Below are positions 1 through 7,840 of a stretch of DNA of 64,000 nucleotides, piece after piece. Positions within the stretch are counted from its first letter, which is position 1. Each line of letters begins with the position of its first letter. The stretch is from assembly GCF_001699815.1 (NCBI RefSeq), contig NZ_MCGB01000061.1, positions 62,001 to 126,000 of the forward strand, read 5' to 3'. Source of the DNA: Ralstonia pickettii. Lineage in GTDB: Bacteria > Pseudomonadota > Gammaproteobacteria > Burkholderiales > Burkholderiaceae. The position numbers were made by a program, and so were the translations under genes. The notes below the pieces were generated by a model. The model saw only the letters and a list, made by a program, of their open reading frames with translations. It made no database searches and had not been told where the DNA came from.

Positions 1-76
1 CACCCGCCTCGATGTCGACGCCCGCGTCGCGGTAAGACAGGCCGGTCGATGCGGATGGGGTATCGGAAGCGCTCAT
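1..76 (-). CDS. purM: Phosphoribosylformylglycinamidine cyclo-ligase (AIR synthetase), 5' end only
   Basis: Only the first 25 codons are in the window; the gene runs off the left edge. The start is the ATG read on minus from position 76. The peptide MSASDTPSASTGLSYRDAGV followed by DIEAG matches the PurM N-terminus, whose hallmark is SYRDAGVDI. PurM makes aminoimidazole ribonucleotide in purine synthesis. It is divergent from the PerM-type gene, the arrangement common in beta- and gammaproteobacteria. Confidence 0.85.
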   Translation of the reverse strand, partial: MSASDTPSASTGLSYRDAGVDIEAG

Positions 77-239
77 ACAGTCGTCTGAATTGAAAAAACC
101 GGGAAAGAAAGCGAGACGGCAGCGGGAAGTCACAAAAATCGGACCCGCCGGTCCAGTAAAATCGCGATTTTACCGGATGCGGCCGTCCCGATGGCCGCTT
201 TTCCGACTCCTCCACCCCGCCATCGGAACCGTCGCCCCC

Positions 240-1310
240 ATGAACGCCCCCGTGCTGTCACAGGAAACCAAGCGCACGCTCGCCTGGATCGCCGTGGCGC
301 TTGTCTTCCTGGCCCTGCTCAAGGCGCTGGCGCCGACGCTCACGCCCTTCGTCTTCGCGTTCATCCTGTCGTACATCCTGCACCCGGGCGTGGAATGGCT
401 GCAGCGCCATCGCGTACCGCGCGTGCTGGGCGTGTTTTTGATGATCCTGGTGCTGTCGGTGGTCGGCGTGGCGCTGATGCTGCTGATCCTGGCGGTGCTG
501 CAGCGGGAGATTCCGGCCATCCACGAGCAATTGCCCGGCATGCTCGCCAAGCTCAACGCGTTTCTGTCGCCAAGGCTGGCCGAGATGGGCCTGCATGTCA
601 GCTTTGATTTTCCCGGCCTGCGGGCGCTGCTCACGGAACAGCTCGCCGCCAGCCCGGACGACGTGGTCGCCCGAGTGCTGACCTATCTGCGCGTGTCGGG
701 CTCGGCGGCCATCCAGGTGCTGGGCATCTTCTTCCTGGTGCCCATCGTGATGTTCTACCTGCTGATGGACTGGAACATGCTCATGCGCCGGCTCGAAACC
801 GCCGTGCCGCGCCGCTGGCTGCGCAAAACGCGCGAACTGGCCGCCGAAACCGATGGCCTGCTTTCCCAATACCTGCGCGGGCAGATCATCGTGATGCTGG
901 TGCTGGCGGTGTACTACTCGGCGGGGCTGGCGCTGGCGGGTTTTGACGTGGCGCTGCCGGTGGGCATTTTTACGGGGCTGGCCGTGTTCATCCCGTATAT
1001 CGGCTTTGGCGTGGGGCTTACGCTGGCCATCCTGGCCGCACTGTTGCAGTTCGGCAACCTCTATGGCCTGCTGGCGGTGGCCGTGGTGTACGGCATCGGC
1101 CAGTTCCTGGAAGGCTTCTACCTGACGCCCCGCCTGGTGGGCGAACGCATCGGCCTGCATCCGCTGGCGGTCATCCTCGCCTTGCTGGCTTTTGGCCAAT
1201 TGTTCGGTTTTTTCGGTATCCTCCTCGCCCTACCGATGAGTGCTGTGCTGCTGGTCGGTCTGCGGCAGATCCGACAGCTTTACCTGGGCAGCCGGCTCTA
1301 CCAGGATTGA
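240..1310 (+). CDS. AI-2E family / PerM-type permease
   Basis: This is a 356-residue polytopic inner-membrane protein of the AI-2E transporter (PerM, UPF0118) family. A hydrophobic pair of helices lies at about residues 12-45, another at 60-85, and a cluster of helices fills the C-terminal 170 residues, with the conserved stretch FIPYIGFGVG and a LEGFYLTPRLVG motif. The open frame extends upstream to 90, but the ATG at 240 gives the normal family N-terminus directly before the first membrane segment. Members export small molecules or act as Na+/H+ antiporters; the substrate cannot be read here. It lies between purM and hda, a conserved neighbourhood. Confidence 0.85.
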   Translation: MNAPVLSQETKRTLAWIAVALVFLALLKALAPTLTPFVFAFILSYILHPGVEWLQRHRVPRVLGVFLMILVLSVVGVALMLLILAVLQREIPAIHEQLPGMLAKLNAFLSPRLAEMGLHVSFDFPGLRALLTEQLAASPDDVVARVLTYLRVSGSAAIQVLGIFFLVPIVMFYLLMDWNMLMRRLETAVPRRWLRKTRELAAETDGLLSQYLRGQIIVMLVLAVYYSAGLALAGFDVALPVGIFTGLAVFIPYIGFGVGLTLAILAALLQFGNLYGLLAVAVVYGIGQFLEGFYLTPRLVGERIGLHPLAVILALLAFGQLFGFFGILLALPMSAVLLVGLRQIRQLYLGSRLYQD

Positions 1311-1358
1311 AAGCCACCAAAGGCAACTGAAAAGTACGGCGACTCCACTCCACGTTTC

Positions 1359-2060
1359 ATGGCCACACCCGAACAGCTCCCGCTCGAACTCGGTGCGACA
1401 CCCGCCCCGACCTTCGACAACTTCGTCGCCACCGGCAACGAAGAGGCGGTGCTGCGCCTGCGCGCCCTGATTCCGCAAGTGGTGGACGGTACCGCCACCG
1501 ACCGCCTGGTCTACCTGTGGGGCGAGGAAGGCAGCGGCCGCAGCCACCTGCTGCAGGCCATCTGTGCCCAGACCGAGGCCGGCGGCTACGAAGTCCGCAC
1601 GCTGGAACCCGACGCCCCGCCCGAGGCCTTCGAATTCGACCCGACCATCACCGTCTGGACCATCGACGACGCCGAGCGCCTGGACGAATGGGCGCAGATC
1701 GCCGTGTTCAACCTCGTCAATGAAGTGCGCGCACATCCGCATGCCGCCATCGCCATTTCCGGGGCAGCTGCGCCGATGGCGATGCCGCTGCGTGAAGATC
1801 TGCGCACTCGGCTGGGTTGGGGTCTGGTCTACTGGTTGCGCCCCCTGTCCGACGCCGACAAGGTTGAAGCGCTGCGCCAGGCCGCCCGCGAACGCGGCAT
1901 GCAGCTCTCAGCCGATGTGCCGCAGTGGCTCGTGACGCACTCCTACCGCGACATGCCGAGCCTGATGGCTTTGCTGGACGCTCTCGACACCTACTCGCTC
2001 GCCCGCAAGCGCGCCGTCACCCTGCCGCTCGTGCGCGACATGCTCGCGCTGATGAAGTGA
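1359..2060 (+). CDS. hda: DnaA regulatory inactivator Hda
   Basis: This 233-residue protein is DnaA-like over its AAA+ region but lacks the DnaA DNA-binding domain. An N-terminal clamp-binding-like sequence (EQLPLELG, residues 4-11) precedes a Walker A variant GEEGSGRSHLLQA at about residue 55 and a Walker B-like TIDDAERLD at about residue 105. In the family, Hda binds the beta clamp and stimulates ATP hydrolysis by DnaA, preventing re-initiation of replication. It follows the PerM-type gene by 48 bp on the same strand, so co-transcription is likely. Confidence 0.9.
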   Translation: MATPEQLPLELGATPAPTFDNFVATGNEEAVLRLRALIPQVVDGTATDRLVYLWGEEGSGRSHLLQAICAQTEAGGYEVRTLEPDAPPEAFEFDPTITVWTIDDAERLDEWAQIAVFNLVNEVRAHPHAAIAISGAAAPMAMPLREDLRTRLGWGLVYWLRPLSDADKVEALRQAARERGMQLSADVPQWLVTHSYRDMPSLMALLDALDTYSLARKRAVTLPLVRDMLALMK

Positions 2061-2112
2061 GCCCCGGGGCTGGCGCGGCCGGTTATGTAACGTTCGGGTA
2101 AAATCGCGCCCC

Positions 2113-2787
2113 ATGAATCTGGCCCTCTTCGACCTCGATCACACCCTCATCCCCACCGACAGCGACCACGAGTGGGGACGCTTCCTCATTCGCCGCGGCG
2201 TGGTGGATGCGTCCGAATACCAGCGCAAGAACGATCAGTTCTATGCCGACTACAAAGCCGGCACGCTGGATATCCACGCGTTTCTGCGCTTTGCCCTGGC
2301 ACCGCTCGCTGCCCACCCGCGCGACACGCTCGCCCAGTGGCACGCCGAGTTCATGCACGACGTGATCCGTCCGAAGATCACGCCGCAAGCGCAAGCGCTG
2401 GTCTACAAGCACCTGGACGCCGGCGACCTGTGCTGCGTGGTCACCGCCACCAACAGCTTCGTCACCCGCCCGATTGCCGAGGCGTTCGGCATCGATCACC
2501 TGATCGCCACCGAACCGGCCACCACCGACGGCAGCCCGGACAGCGCCTTCACCGGCGATGTGGCCGGCACACCGAGCTTCCGTGAAGGCAAGGTTGCGCG
2601 CGTGCACGAGTGGCTGGCCAACATGGGCCGCGGCTGGAGCGATTTCGAGCGAAGCACCTTCTACAGCGATTCGGCCAACGACGTGCCGCTGCTGGAGGAA
2701 GTGACTGACCCCGTCGCCACCAACCCGGACGACACGCTGCGCAACCTCGCAGCCGCGCGCAACTGGCGCATCATGGATCTCTTCTAA
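2113..2787 (+). CDS. HAD-superfamily IB phosphatase (SerB-like)
   Basis: A 224-residue haloacid-dehalogenase phosphatase. The nucleophile motif FDLDHTL sits at residues 6-12 (Asp7 nucleophile, Asp9 acid/base). Motif II is TATN near residue 115, and the Mg-binding motif YSDSANDVPLL is near residue 194. The helical cap and these motifs place it in subfamily IB with phosphoserine phosphatase, but the substrate is not determined by sequence. It starts 52 bp after hda and precedes pcnB by 12 bp, so it probably belongs to one transcript with pcnB and folK. Confidence 0.85.
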   Translation: MNLALFDLDHTLIPTDSDHEWGRFLIRRGVVDASEYQRKNDQFYADYKAGTLDIHAFLRFALAPLAAHPRDTLAQWHAEFMHDVIRPKITPQAQALVYKHLDAGDLCCVVTATNSFVTRPIAEAFGIDHLIATEPATTDGSPDSAFTGDVAGTPSFREGKVARVHEWLANMGRGWSDFERSTFYSDSANDVPLLEEVTDPVATNPDDTLRNLAAARNWRIMDLF

Positions 2788-2799
2788 GCAGGGCGCGGC

Positions 2800-4365
2800 G
2801 TGATCAAGAAACTCATCAATCGCCTGCTGGGCAAAACCTCCGCAGAGCCTCAGGCACCTGCTGAACCCGGGGCGACCGCCGCCAGGAAGACCCGCGCGCC
2901 CAAGGCACCGAAGGCGGCCAAGGCTCGCACCAAGGCCTCCGCCGGTGGCGTGCCGCGCCAGGCACGGGTATGGAGCGTGGACGAGCACGGTATCGACCCG
3001 AAGCTGCTCTCCCGCAACGCGGTCAAGGTCACATCCACGCTGCAGGAAGCCGGCTACGCCGCCTTCATCGTGGGCGGTGCCGTGCGCGACTTGCTGCTCG
3101 GCATCAAGCCGAAAGACTTCGATGTGGCGACCAACGCCACGCCCGATCAGGTCCAGGCGCTGTTCCGCCGCTCGCGCATCATCGGGCGCCGCTTCCAGAT
3201 CGTGCACGTCACGTTCTACGGCGGACGCGATCAGGAAATCATCGAAGTCTCGACCTTCCGCGCGCTCGTCGACGCGGTTGACGCCGAGCAGGTGCCCGCC
3301 GGCAAGCGCGTCAAGCGCACCGAGCTGGACCACCACACGCACGCCGTCGACGCCAGCGGCCGTGTGCTGCGCGACAACGTCTGGGGCACCCAGGCCGAAG
3401 ACGCCACCCGCCGCGACTTCACCGTCAACGCGATGTATTACGACCCCGCCGACGAAACCGTGCATGACTACCATCACGGCATGGAAGACATGCGCGCCCG
3501 CACGCTGCGCATGATCGGCGATCCGCACACCCGCTACCGCGAAGACCCGGTGCGCATGCTGCGCGTGGTGCGCTTCGCAGCCAAGACCGGCTTCGACATC
3601 GACCCGGACACGCGCGCGCCGATCGCGGAGCTGGGCCCGCTGATCCACAACGTGCCGGCCGCCCGCCTGTTCGACGAGATGTTGAAGCTGCTGATGTCGG
3701 GCCACGCCTGGGCGTCGCTGCAGGAGCTGCGCAAGGCGGGCCTGCATCGCGGCCTGCTGCCGCTGCTGGACGTCGCACTGGAGCAGCCGATGGGCCAGCG
3801 CTTCGTGCAGCTTGCGCTCGACAACACCGACGATCGCGTCAAGGCTGGCAAGCCGGTCTCGCCGGGCTTCCTGTTTGCCTCCCTGCTGTGGCATCACGTG
3901 GTCGAACACTGGAACCGCCGCCGCGCTGCCGGCGAGCCGCTGATCCCCGCGCTGCACACCGCCATGGATGAAGTGCTCGACCGTCAGACCGAGCAACTCG
4001 CCATCCAGCGGCGCTTCACCTCCGACATGAAGGAAATCTGGAGCATGCAGCCGCGCTTTGAGAAGCGCTCGGGCCGCATGCCGTATCGGCTGCTGGAGTC
4101 GCCGCGCTTCCGCGCCGGCTACGACTTCCTCGCGCTGCGCTGTGCCTCGGGCGAATTGCCACAGGAACTCGCCGACTGGTGGACCGACTTCCAGAGCGGC
4201 GACGGCGAAGCCCGCGAAGCCCTCATGGCACAAGCGAAGCACGCACCGAGCCCCTCGGCAAATGCCGGCCCGGCCAGCCCGGGCAAGCGCCGTCGCCGCC
4301 GACGTGGTCCGGCAAAATCGGATACAGTCGGTGACGTCAATCCGGGAAGTTCGGAGGAAACGTGA
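2800..4365 (+). CDS. pcnB: Poly(A) polymerase I
   Basis: A 521-residue class II nucleotidyltransferase that adds 3' poly(A) tails to RNA and so promotes decay. The catalytic region begins around residue 95 with GGAVRDLLLG and the metal-binding KDFDVATNA, followed by the GRRFQIVHV segment. The CCA-adding/PcnB-type RNA-binding region includes YREDPVRMLRVVRFAAK. The tail is lysine- and arginine-rich (GKRRRRRRG), as in bacterial PcnB. It starts with GTG 12 bp after the HAD gene. Its TGA overlaps the GTG of folK (GTGA), implying translational coupling. The Ala/Lys-rich N-terminal extension (residues 12-50) is typical of betaproteobacterial PcnB. Confidence 0.93.
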   Translation: MIKKLINRLLGKTSAEPQAPAEPGATAARKTRAPKAPKAAKARTKASAGGVPRQARVWSVDEHGIDPKLLSRNAVKVTSTLQEAGYAAFIVGGAVRDLLLGIKPKDFDVATNATPDQVQALFRRSRIIGRRFQIVHVTFYGGRDQEIIEVSTFRALVDAVDAEQVPAGKRVKRTELDHHTHAVDASGRVLRDNVWGTQAEDATRRDFTVNAMYYDPADETVHDYHHGMEDMRARTLRMIGDPHTRYREDPVRMLRVVRFAAKTGFDIDPDTRAPIAELGPLIHNVPAARLFDEMLKLLMSGHAWASLQELRKAGLHRGLLPLLDVALEQPMGQRFVQLALDNTDDRVKAGKPVSPGFLFASLLWHHVVEHWNRRRAAGEPLIPALHTAMDEVLDRQTEQLAIQRRFTSDMKEIWSMQPRFEKRSGRMPYRLLESPRFRAGYDFLALRCASGELPQELADWWTDFQSGDGEAREALMAQAKHAPSPSANAGPASPGKRRRRRRGPAKSDTVGDVNPGSSEET

Positions 4366-4877
4366 AGACAGTGGCGTACATCGGCATCGGCGCCAACCTG
4401 GGCGACGCGCGCCAGGCTGTGAAAGACGCCGTGGTCTGCCTCGCACAGCAGGTCGGCATCACCGTCACCGGCAAATCGAGCCTGTATCGCAGCGCGCCCG
4501 TCGAATCCAGCGGCGACGACTACATCAACGCCGTGGTGCGCATCGATACGCATTTCACCGCCGACCAGCTGCTCCGCATCTGCCACCACATCGAAGACCA
4601 GTTCGGCCGCGAGCGCCCGTTCCACAACGCGCCGCGCACGCTCGATCTGGACTTGCTGCTCTACGGGGACCACGTCCTCACCTCACCCGAGCTGACGGTG
4701 CCGCACCCCCGCGTGGGCCAACGCGCCTTCACCCTGCTGCCCCTGCATGAACTGGCGCCCGACCTCGTGATTCCAGGCATTGGCGCCGTGGCTGCGCTGC
4801 TGCCCGGCGTGGCCGACCAGCGCATCGAAAAGACCACGATGTGTCAGTGCATGCGCGCCAAGCAGCCCGCCGCCTGA
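4362..4877 (+). CDS. folK: 2-amino-4-hydroxy-6-hydroxymethyldihydropteridine pyrophosphokinase
   Basis: FolK transfers pyrophosphate from ATP to the pterin alcohol in folate synthesis. The 171-residue product opens with YIGIGANLGDA, has the substrate-binding stretch SLYRSAPVESSGDDYINAV at residues 46-64, the ATP-site segment GRERPFHNAPRTLDLDLLLY, and ends the core with VPHPRVGQRAF. The GTG start overlaps the pcnB stop by four bases, the coupling also seen in many other beta- and gammaproteobacteria. Confidence 0.95.
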   Translation: MKTVAYIGIGANLGDARQAVKDAVVCLAQQVGITVTGKSSLYRSAPVESSGDDYINAVVRIDTHFTADQLLRICHHIEDQFGRERPFHNAPRTLDLDLLLYGDHVLTSPELTVPHPRVGQRAFTLLPLHELAPDLVIPGIGAVAALLPGVADQRIEKTTMCQCMRAKQPAA

Positions 4878-4906
4878 TCATTCGCACCACGCACAAACAC
4901 CTGCCG

Positions 4907-5551
4907 ATGGCCCTGGACCACCTGCGCCGCATTGTTGTCGAGGGGCCCATTGGCGTGGGCAAGACCGCGCTCGCCCAGCGTCTGGCCGATCATCTGCGTG
5001 CGTCAACGTTGTTCGAGACGCCCGCCGAAAATTCCTTCATCGCCCGCTTTTACGAAGACCCCGCGCGCTATGCGCTGCCGGTGCAGCTGCGCTTCCTGCT
5101 GCAACGTGCCGAGCGTCTGAAGGCGTGGCACAAGGCAACGCTCGCCGGCGAGCGCATCGTCGCCGACAGCTTCCTGCCGCGCGACCGGCTGTTCGCCCAG
5201 CTCACGCTGCCCGCCGATGAACTCGCGCTGTACGACGCGATGGCCAATGCGCTGGCCCTGCCGCAACAGCGCATCGACCTCGTCATCTGCCTGCAGGCTC
5301 GCGCAGAAGACCTGCTGCCACGCGTCACCCGTCGCGCCGTTCCTTACGAAACCGGCATCGATGCGGAGTATCTCGAACGCATCTGCGCCGCATACGGCGA
5401 GCTGTTTCTGTATTACGATGCCGCACCGACGATGATCGTCGACACCGCTGCCTTCGACCCCGCAGGCAACGACGACGATTTCCGCACCTTGCTCGCCCGC
5501 ATCGACGCGATGCGCGGGCCCAAGGAATTCATCAAGCTGGCAACGCGCTAG
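4907..5551 (+). CDS. Deoxynucleoside kinase (dNK/dGK family)
   Basis: A 214-residue P-loop kinase. The Walker A motif [17 protein letters not shown] begins at residue 9, the DRLF region (residues 90-95) matches the DR[YF] signature of deoxyadenosine/deoxyguanosine kinases, and an arginine-rich lid ([10 protein letters not shown]) is near residue 140. The enzyme would salvage deoxynucleosides. The open frame extends upstream into folK (to 4841), but the ATG at 4907 places the P-loop at the usual distance from the N-terminus. It lies 29 bp after folK and before panB, a betaproteobacterial order. Confidence 0.88.
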   Translation: MALDHLRRIVVEGPIGVGKTALAQRLADHLRASTLFETPAENSFIARFYEDPARYALPVQLRFLLQRAERLKAWHKATLAGERIVADSFLPRDRLFAQLTLPADELALYDAMANALALPQQRIDLVICLQARAEDLLPRVTRRAVPYETGIDAEYLERICAAYGELFLYYDAAPTMIVDTAAFDPAGNDDDFRTLLARIDAMRGPKEFIKLATR

Positions 5552-5607
5552 TCGACGCACCACATGGTCTGCGTGGGCGCTCGCGATGCCCCAATGAGTC
5601 TCAGTCC

Positions 5608-6426
5608 ATGAGCTATCTCCAGGAATCGAACCGCAAGGCCGTCACGGTGACTTCGCTGCAGGCCATGCGTGCCGCCGGCGAGCGCATCGTCATGCTGACC
5701 GCCTACGACTCCAGTTTCGCCGCCCTGATGGATCGCAACGGCACCGACGTGCTGCTCGTCGGCGATTCGCTCGGCAACGTGATGCAAGGCCAGAAGACCA
5801 CGCTGCCGGTCACGCTCGAGCACATCGTCTATCACACCGAATGCGTATCGCGTGGGACGACCAAGGCGCTGCTCGTGTCGGACCTGCCGTTTGGCACGTA
5901 TGGCACGCCCGAACAGGCTTTCCACAGTGCCGTACGCGTGATGCAGGCCGGTGCGCAGATGGTCAAGCTCGAAGGCGGCGTGTGGCTCGCGCCAACCATC
6001 AAGTTCCTGGTTGAACGCAGCATCCCCGTGTGCGCGCACATCGGCCTGACGCCGCAATCGGTGCATGCATTTGGCGGCTTCAAAGTGCAGGGCCGCGGCG
6101 ACGAGGCGGCCGCACAACTGAAGGCCGACGCGCTGGCCGTGCAGGACGCCGGCGCGCAACTCGTCGTCATGGAAGCCATCCCGGCTGGGCTGGCCGGTGA
6201 AGTCACTCGTCTGCTTGCCATCCCGACTATCGGCATCGGTGCCGGGTTGGAGTGCTCCGGCCAGGTGCTCGTCATGCACGATATGTTGGGCGTATTCCCG
6301 GGTCATCGCCCCAAATTCGTACGCAACTTCATGGACGGGCAGACCACCATCGATGGTGCCGTCGCCGCCTATGTGGCTGCCGTCAAGGACGGTACGTTCC
6401 CCGGCCCGGAACACACCTTCGCCTGA
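5608..6426 (+). CDS. panB: 3-methyl-2-oxobutanoate hydroxymethyltransferase
   Basis: First committed enzyme of pantothenate synthesis: it transfers a hydroxymethyl group from methylene-THF to alpha-ketoisovalerate. The 272-residue protein has the usual length. It carries [10 protein letters not shown] at residues 30-39, the metal-site stretch [13 protein letters not shown], and [21 protein letters not shown] near residue 207. No panC is adjacent. It is 56 bp downstream of the kinase gene on the same strand. Confidence 0.96.
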   Translation: MSYLQESNRKAVTVTSLQAMRAAGERIVMLTAYDSSFAALMDRNGTDVLLVGDSLGNVMQGQKTTLPVTLEHIVYHTECVSRGTTKALLVSDLPFGTYGTPEQAFHSAVRVMQAGAQMVKLEGGVWLAPTIKFLVERSIPVCAHIGLTPQSVHAFGGFKVQGRGDEAAAQLKADALAVQDAGAQLVVMEAIPAGLAGEVTRLLAIPTIGIGAGLECSGQVLVMHDMLGVFPGHRPKFVRNFMDGQTTIDGAVAAYVAAVKDGTFPGPEHTFA

Positions 6427-6437
6427 GCGGCATCCGC

Positions 6438-7145
6438 ATGGAAATCTGGTCGGCCACCGTCGACGCCTTCGCCCTGCTTGCCAGCGGCGATGCGGCGTTG
6501 TGGCGGATCGTCTGGGTGTCGTTGAAGGTGGCGATCGCGGGGCTGCTGCTGGCGGCGCCCCCCGGTCTGCTCATCGCTTACCTCATCGCCATGCACCGGT
6601 TTGCGGGGCGCCGTGCGCTGGTGGTGCTGGCGCAGGCATCGCTGTCGTTTCCGACCGTGCTGATCGGGCTGTTGCTGTATCTGCTGCTTTCGCGCCAGGG
6701 GCCGCTGGGTGGCTTCGGGCTGCTGTTCACGCAAGGCGGCATGATCCTCGGACAAGCGGTGCTTGGGCTGCCGGTGATCGTGGCGTTTGCACTGACTACA
6801 CTTGAGCGGGCGGATCCGCGTCTCGCAGAAACCGCACGTGTGCTGGGCGCCGGGCGCGTCCGTTTGCTGTTGACGGTGTTTCGTGAATTGCGCTTCGGCC
6901 TCATGGCTGCAGTGGTGGCCGGCTTCGGGCGCGTCATCGCCGAAGTGGGCTCGGCGCTGATGGTCGGCGGCAACATCGAGGGCGTCACGCGCACCATGAC
7001 CACCGCGATTGCGCTGGAAACAAGCAAGGGCGAGTTTGCACAGGGCATCGCACTCGGCATCGTGCTGATCGTGCTGGCACTGCTCGTCAACCTTGTGCTG
7101 GCGTGGTTGCAAGGGGCTGGCAACTATCGCAGGGAGCCGGCATGA
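6438..7145 (+). CDS. ABC transporter permease, tungstate-type (TupB-like)
   Basis: A 235-residue inner-membrane permease with about five hydrophobic segments and the BPD_transp_1 EAA-type loop at roughly residues 125-155 (LAETARVLGAGRVRLLLTVF). The C-terminal segment GRVIAEVGSALMVGGNIEGV followed by TRTMTTAIALETSKGEFA is characteristic of tungstate TupB permeases. An open frame extends 5' into panB, but the ATG at 6438 follows panB by 11 bp and gives a clean N-terminus. The ATP-binding gene overlaps its stop. No TupA-type periplasmic binding protein is in the window. Phosphate/molybdate specificity cannot be excluded. Confidence 0.8.
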   Translation: MEIWSATVDAFALLASGDAALWRIVWVSLKVAIAGLLLAAPPGLLIAYLIAMHRFAGRRALVVLAQASLSFPTVLIGLLLYLLLSRQGPLGGFGLLFTQGGMILGQAVLGLPVIVAFALTTLERADPRLAETARVLGAGRVRLLLTVFRELRFGLMAAVVAGFGRVIAEVGSALMVGGNIEGVTRTMTTAIALETSKGEFAQGIALGIVLIVLALLVNLVLAWLQGAGNYRREPA

Positions 7146-7840
7146 GCGCGTTCTCGCAGCCCACGATGGTGTTTGAAGGGTTGCGCTGCCAGCACGGCGC
7201 GCGCGTGCTGTTCGAGATTCCGCGCCTGGCGCTGTCGGCAGGGCATGCGATTGTCATCACGGGCGCAAACGGCGTCGGCAAATCAACGCTGCTGCGCATG
7301 CTGGCCGGGCTTGCACCCGCCAATGGTGCGACCGTCGATTTGGGCCGCGGGCGGCAGGCGCTATCGCCCTACCCGCACGAGCTGCGCGCGCGGCTGACCT
7401 ACGTGCACCAGCATCCCTACCTGTTCCGCACGTCGGTACGCGCGAATCTCGCCTATGGGCTGACCACGGGCGCGCACCGCGTGGCACGTGCGGAGTTGGA
7501 TGCGCGCGTCGGCGATGCCCTGCGCTGGGCGGGCCTGCAACACGTGGTGGATGTGCCGCCCGAGCGTCTGTCCGGCGGCGAAACGCAACGTCTTGCATTG
7601 GCGCGCGCTCGGGCGCTGCACACCGACGTGCTGCTGCTCGACGAACCGACGTCGAACCTGGACGGCGCCGCACGCGAGCAAGTCATTGCGCTTGTGGGAG
7701 AACTGGCAGCAGAGGGCCGCACACTGCTGATGGTCTGCCACGACCGCGAACTGATCAACCTGCCCGGCGTGGCGCGCTGGAAGCTAGAGCACGTCAACGG
7801 TCAAGGCCGGCTCGAAATGCGCGGGCACCACACCGCGTAA
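7142..7840 (+). CDS. ABC transporter ATP-binding protein, tungstate-type (TupC-like)
   Basis: A 232-residue ABC ATPase paired with the preceding permease; ATGA overlap gives translational coupling. Walker A is ITGANGVGKSTLLRML (about residues 39-54), the signature is RLSGGETQRLALARA (about 141-155), Walker B is DVLLLDEPTSNLD (about 161-173), and the H-loop is MVCHD. The last 57 bases overlap the 3' end of the convergent pabB gene, unusual compactness for two unrelated transcripts. Tungstate is inferred from the permease. Confidence 0.82.
   Translation: MSAFSQPTMVFEGLRCQHGARVLFEIPRLALSAGHAIVITGANGVGKSTLLRMLAGLAPANGATVDLGRGRQALSPYPHELRARLTYVHQHPYLFRTSVRANLAYGLTTGAHRVARAELDARVGDALRWAGLQHVVDVPPERLSGGETQRLALARARALHTDVLLLDEPTSNLDGAAREQVIALVGELAAEGRTLLMVCHDRELINLPGVARWKLEHVNGQGRLEMRGHHTA

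Noticed and set aside
2083-4446. Very long open frame (787 codons) on minus opposite pcnB and the HAD gene
   Set aside because: It is the antisense shadow of two well-supported genes; high GC at third positions keeps the reverse frame open. Its His/Arg/Ala-rich translation matches no family.
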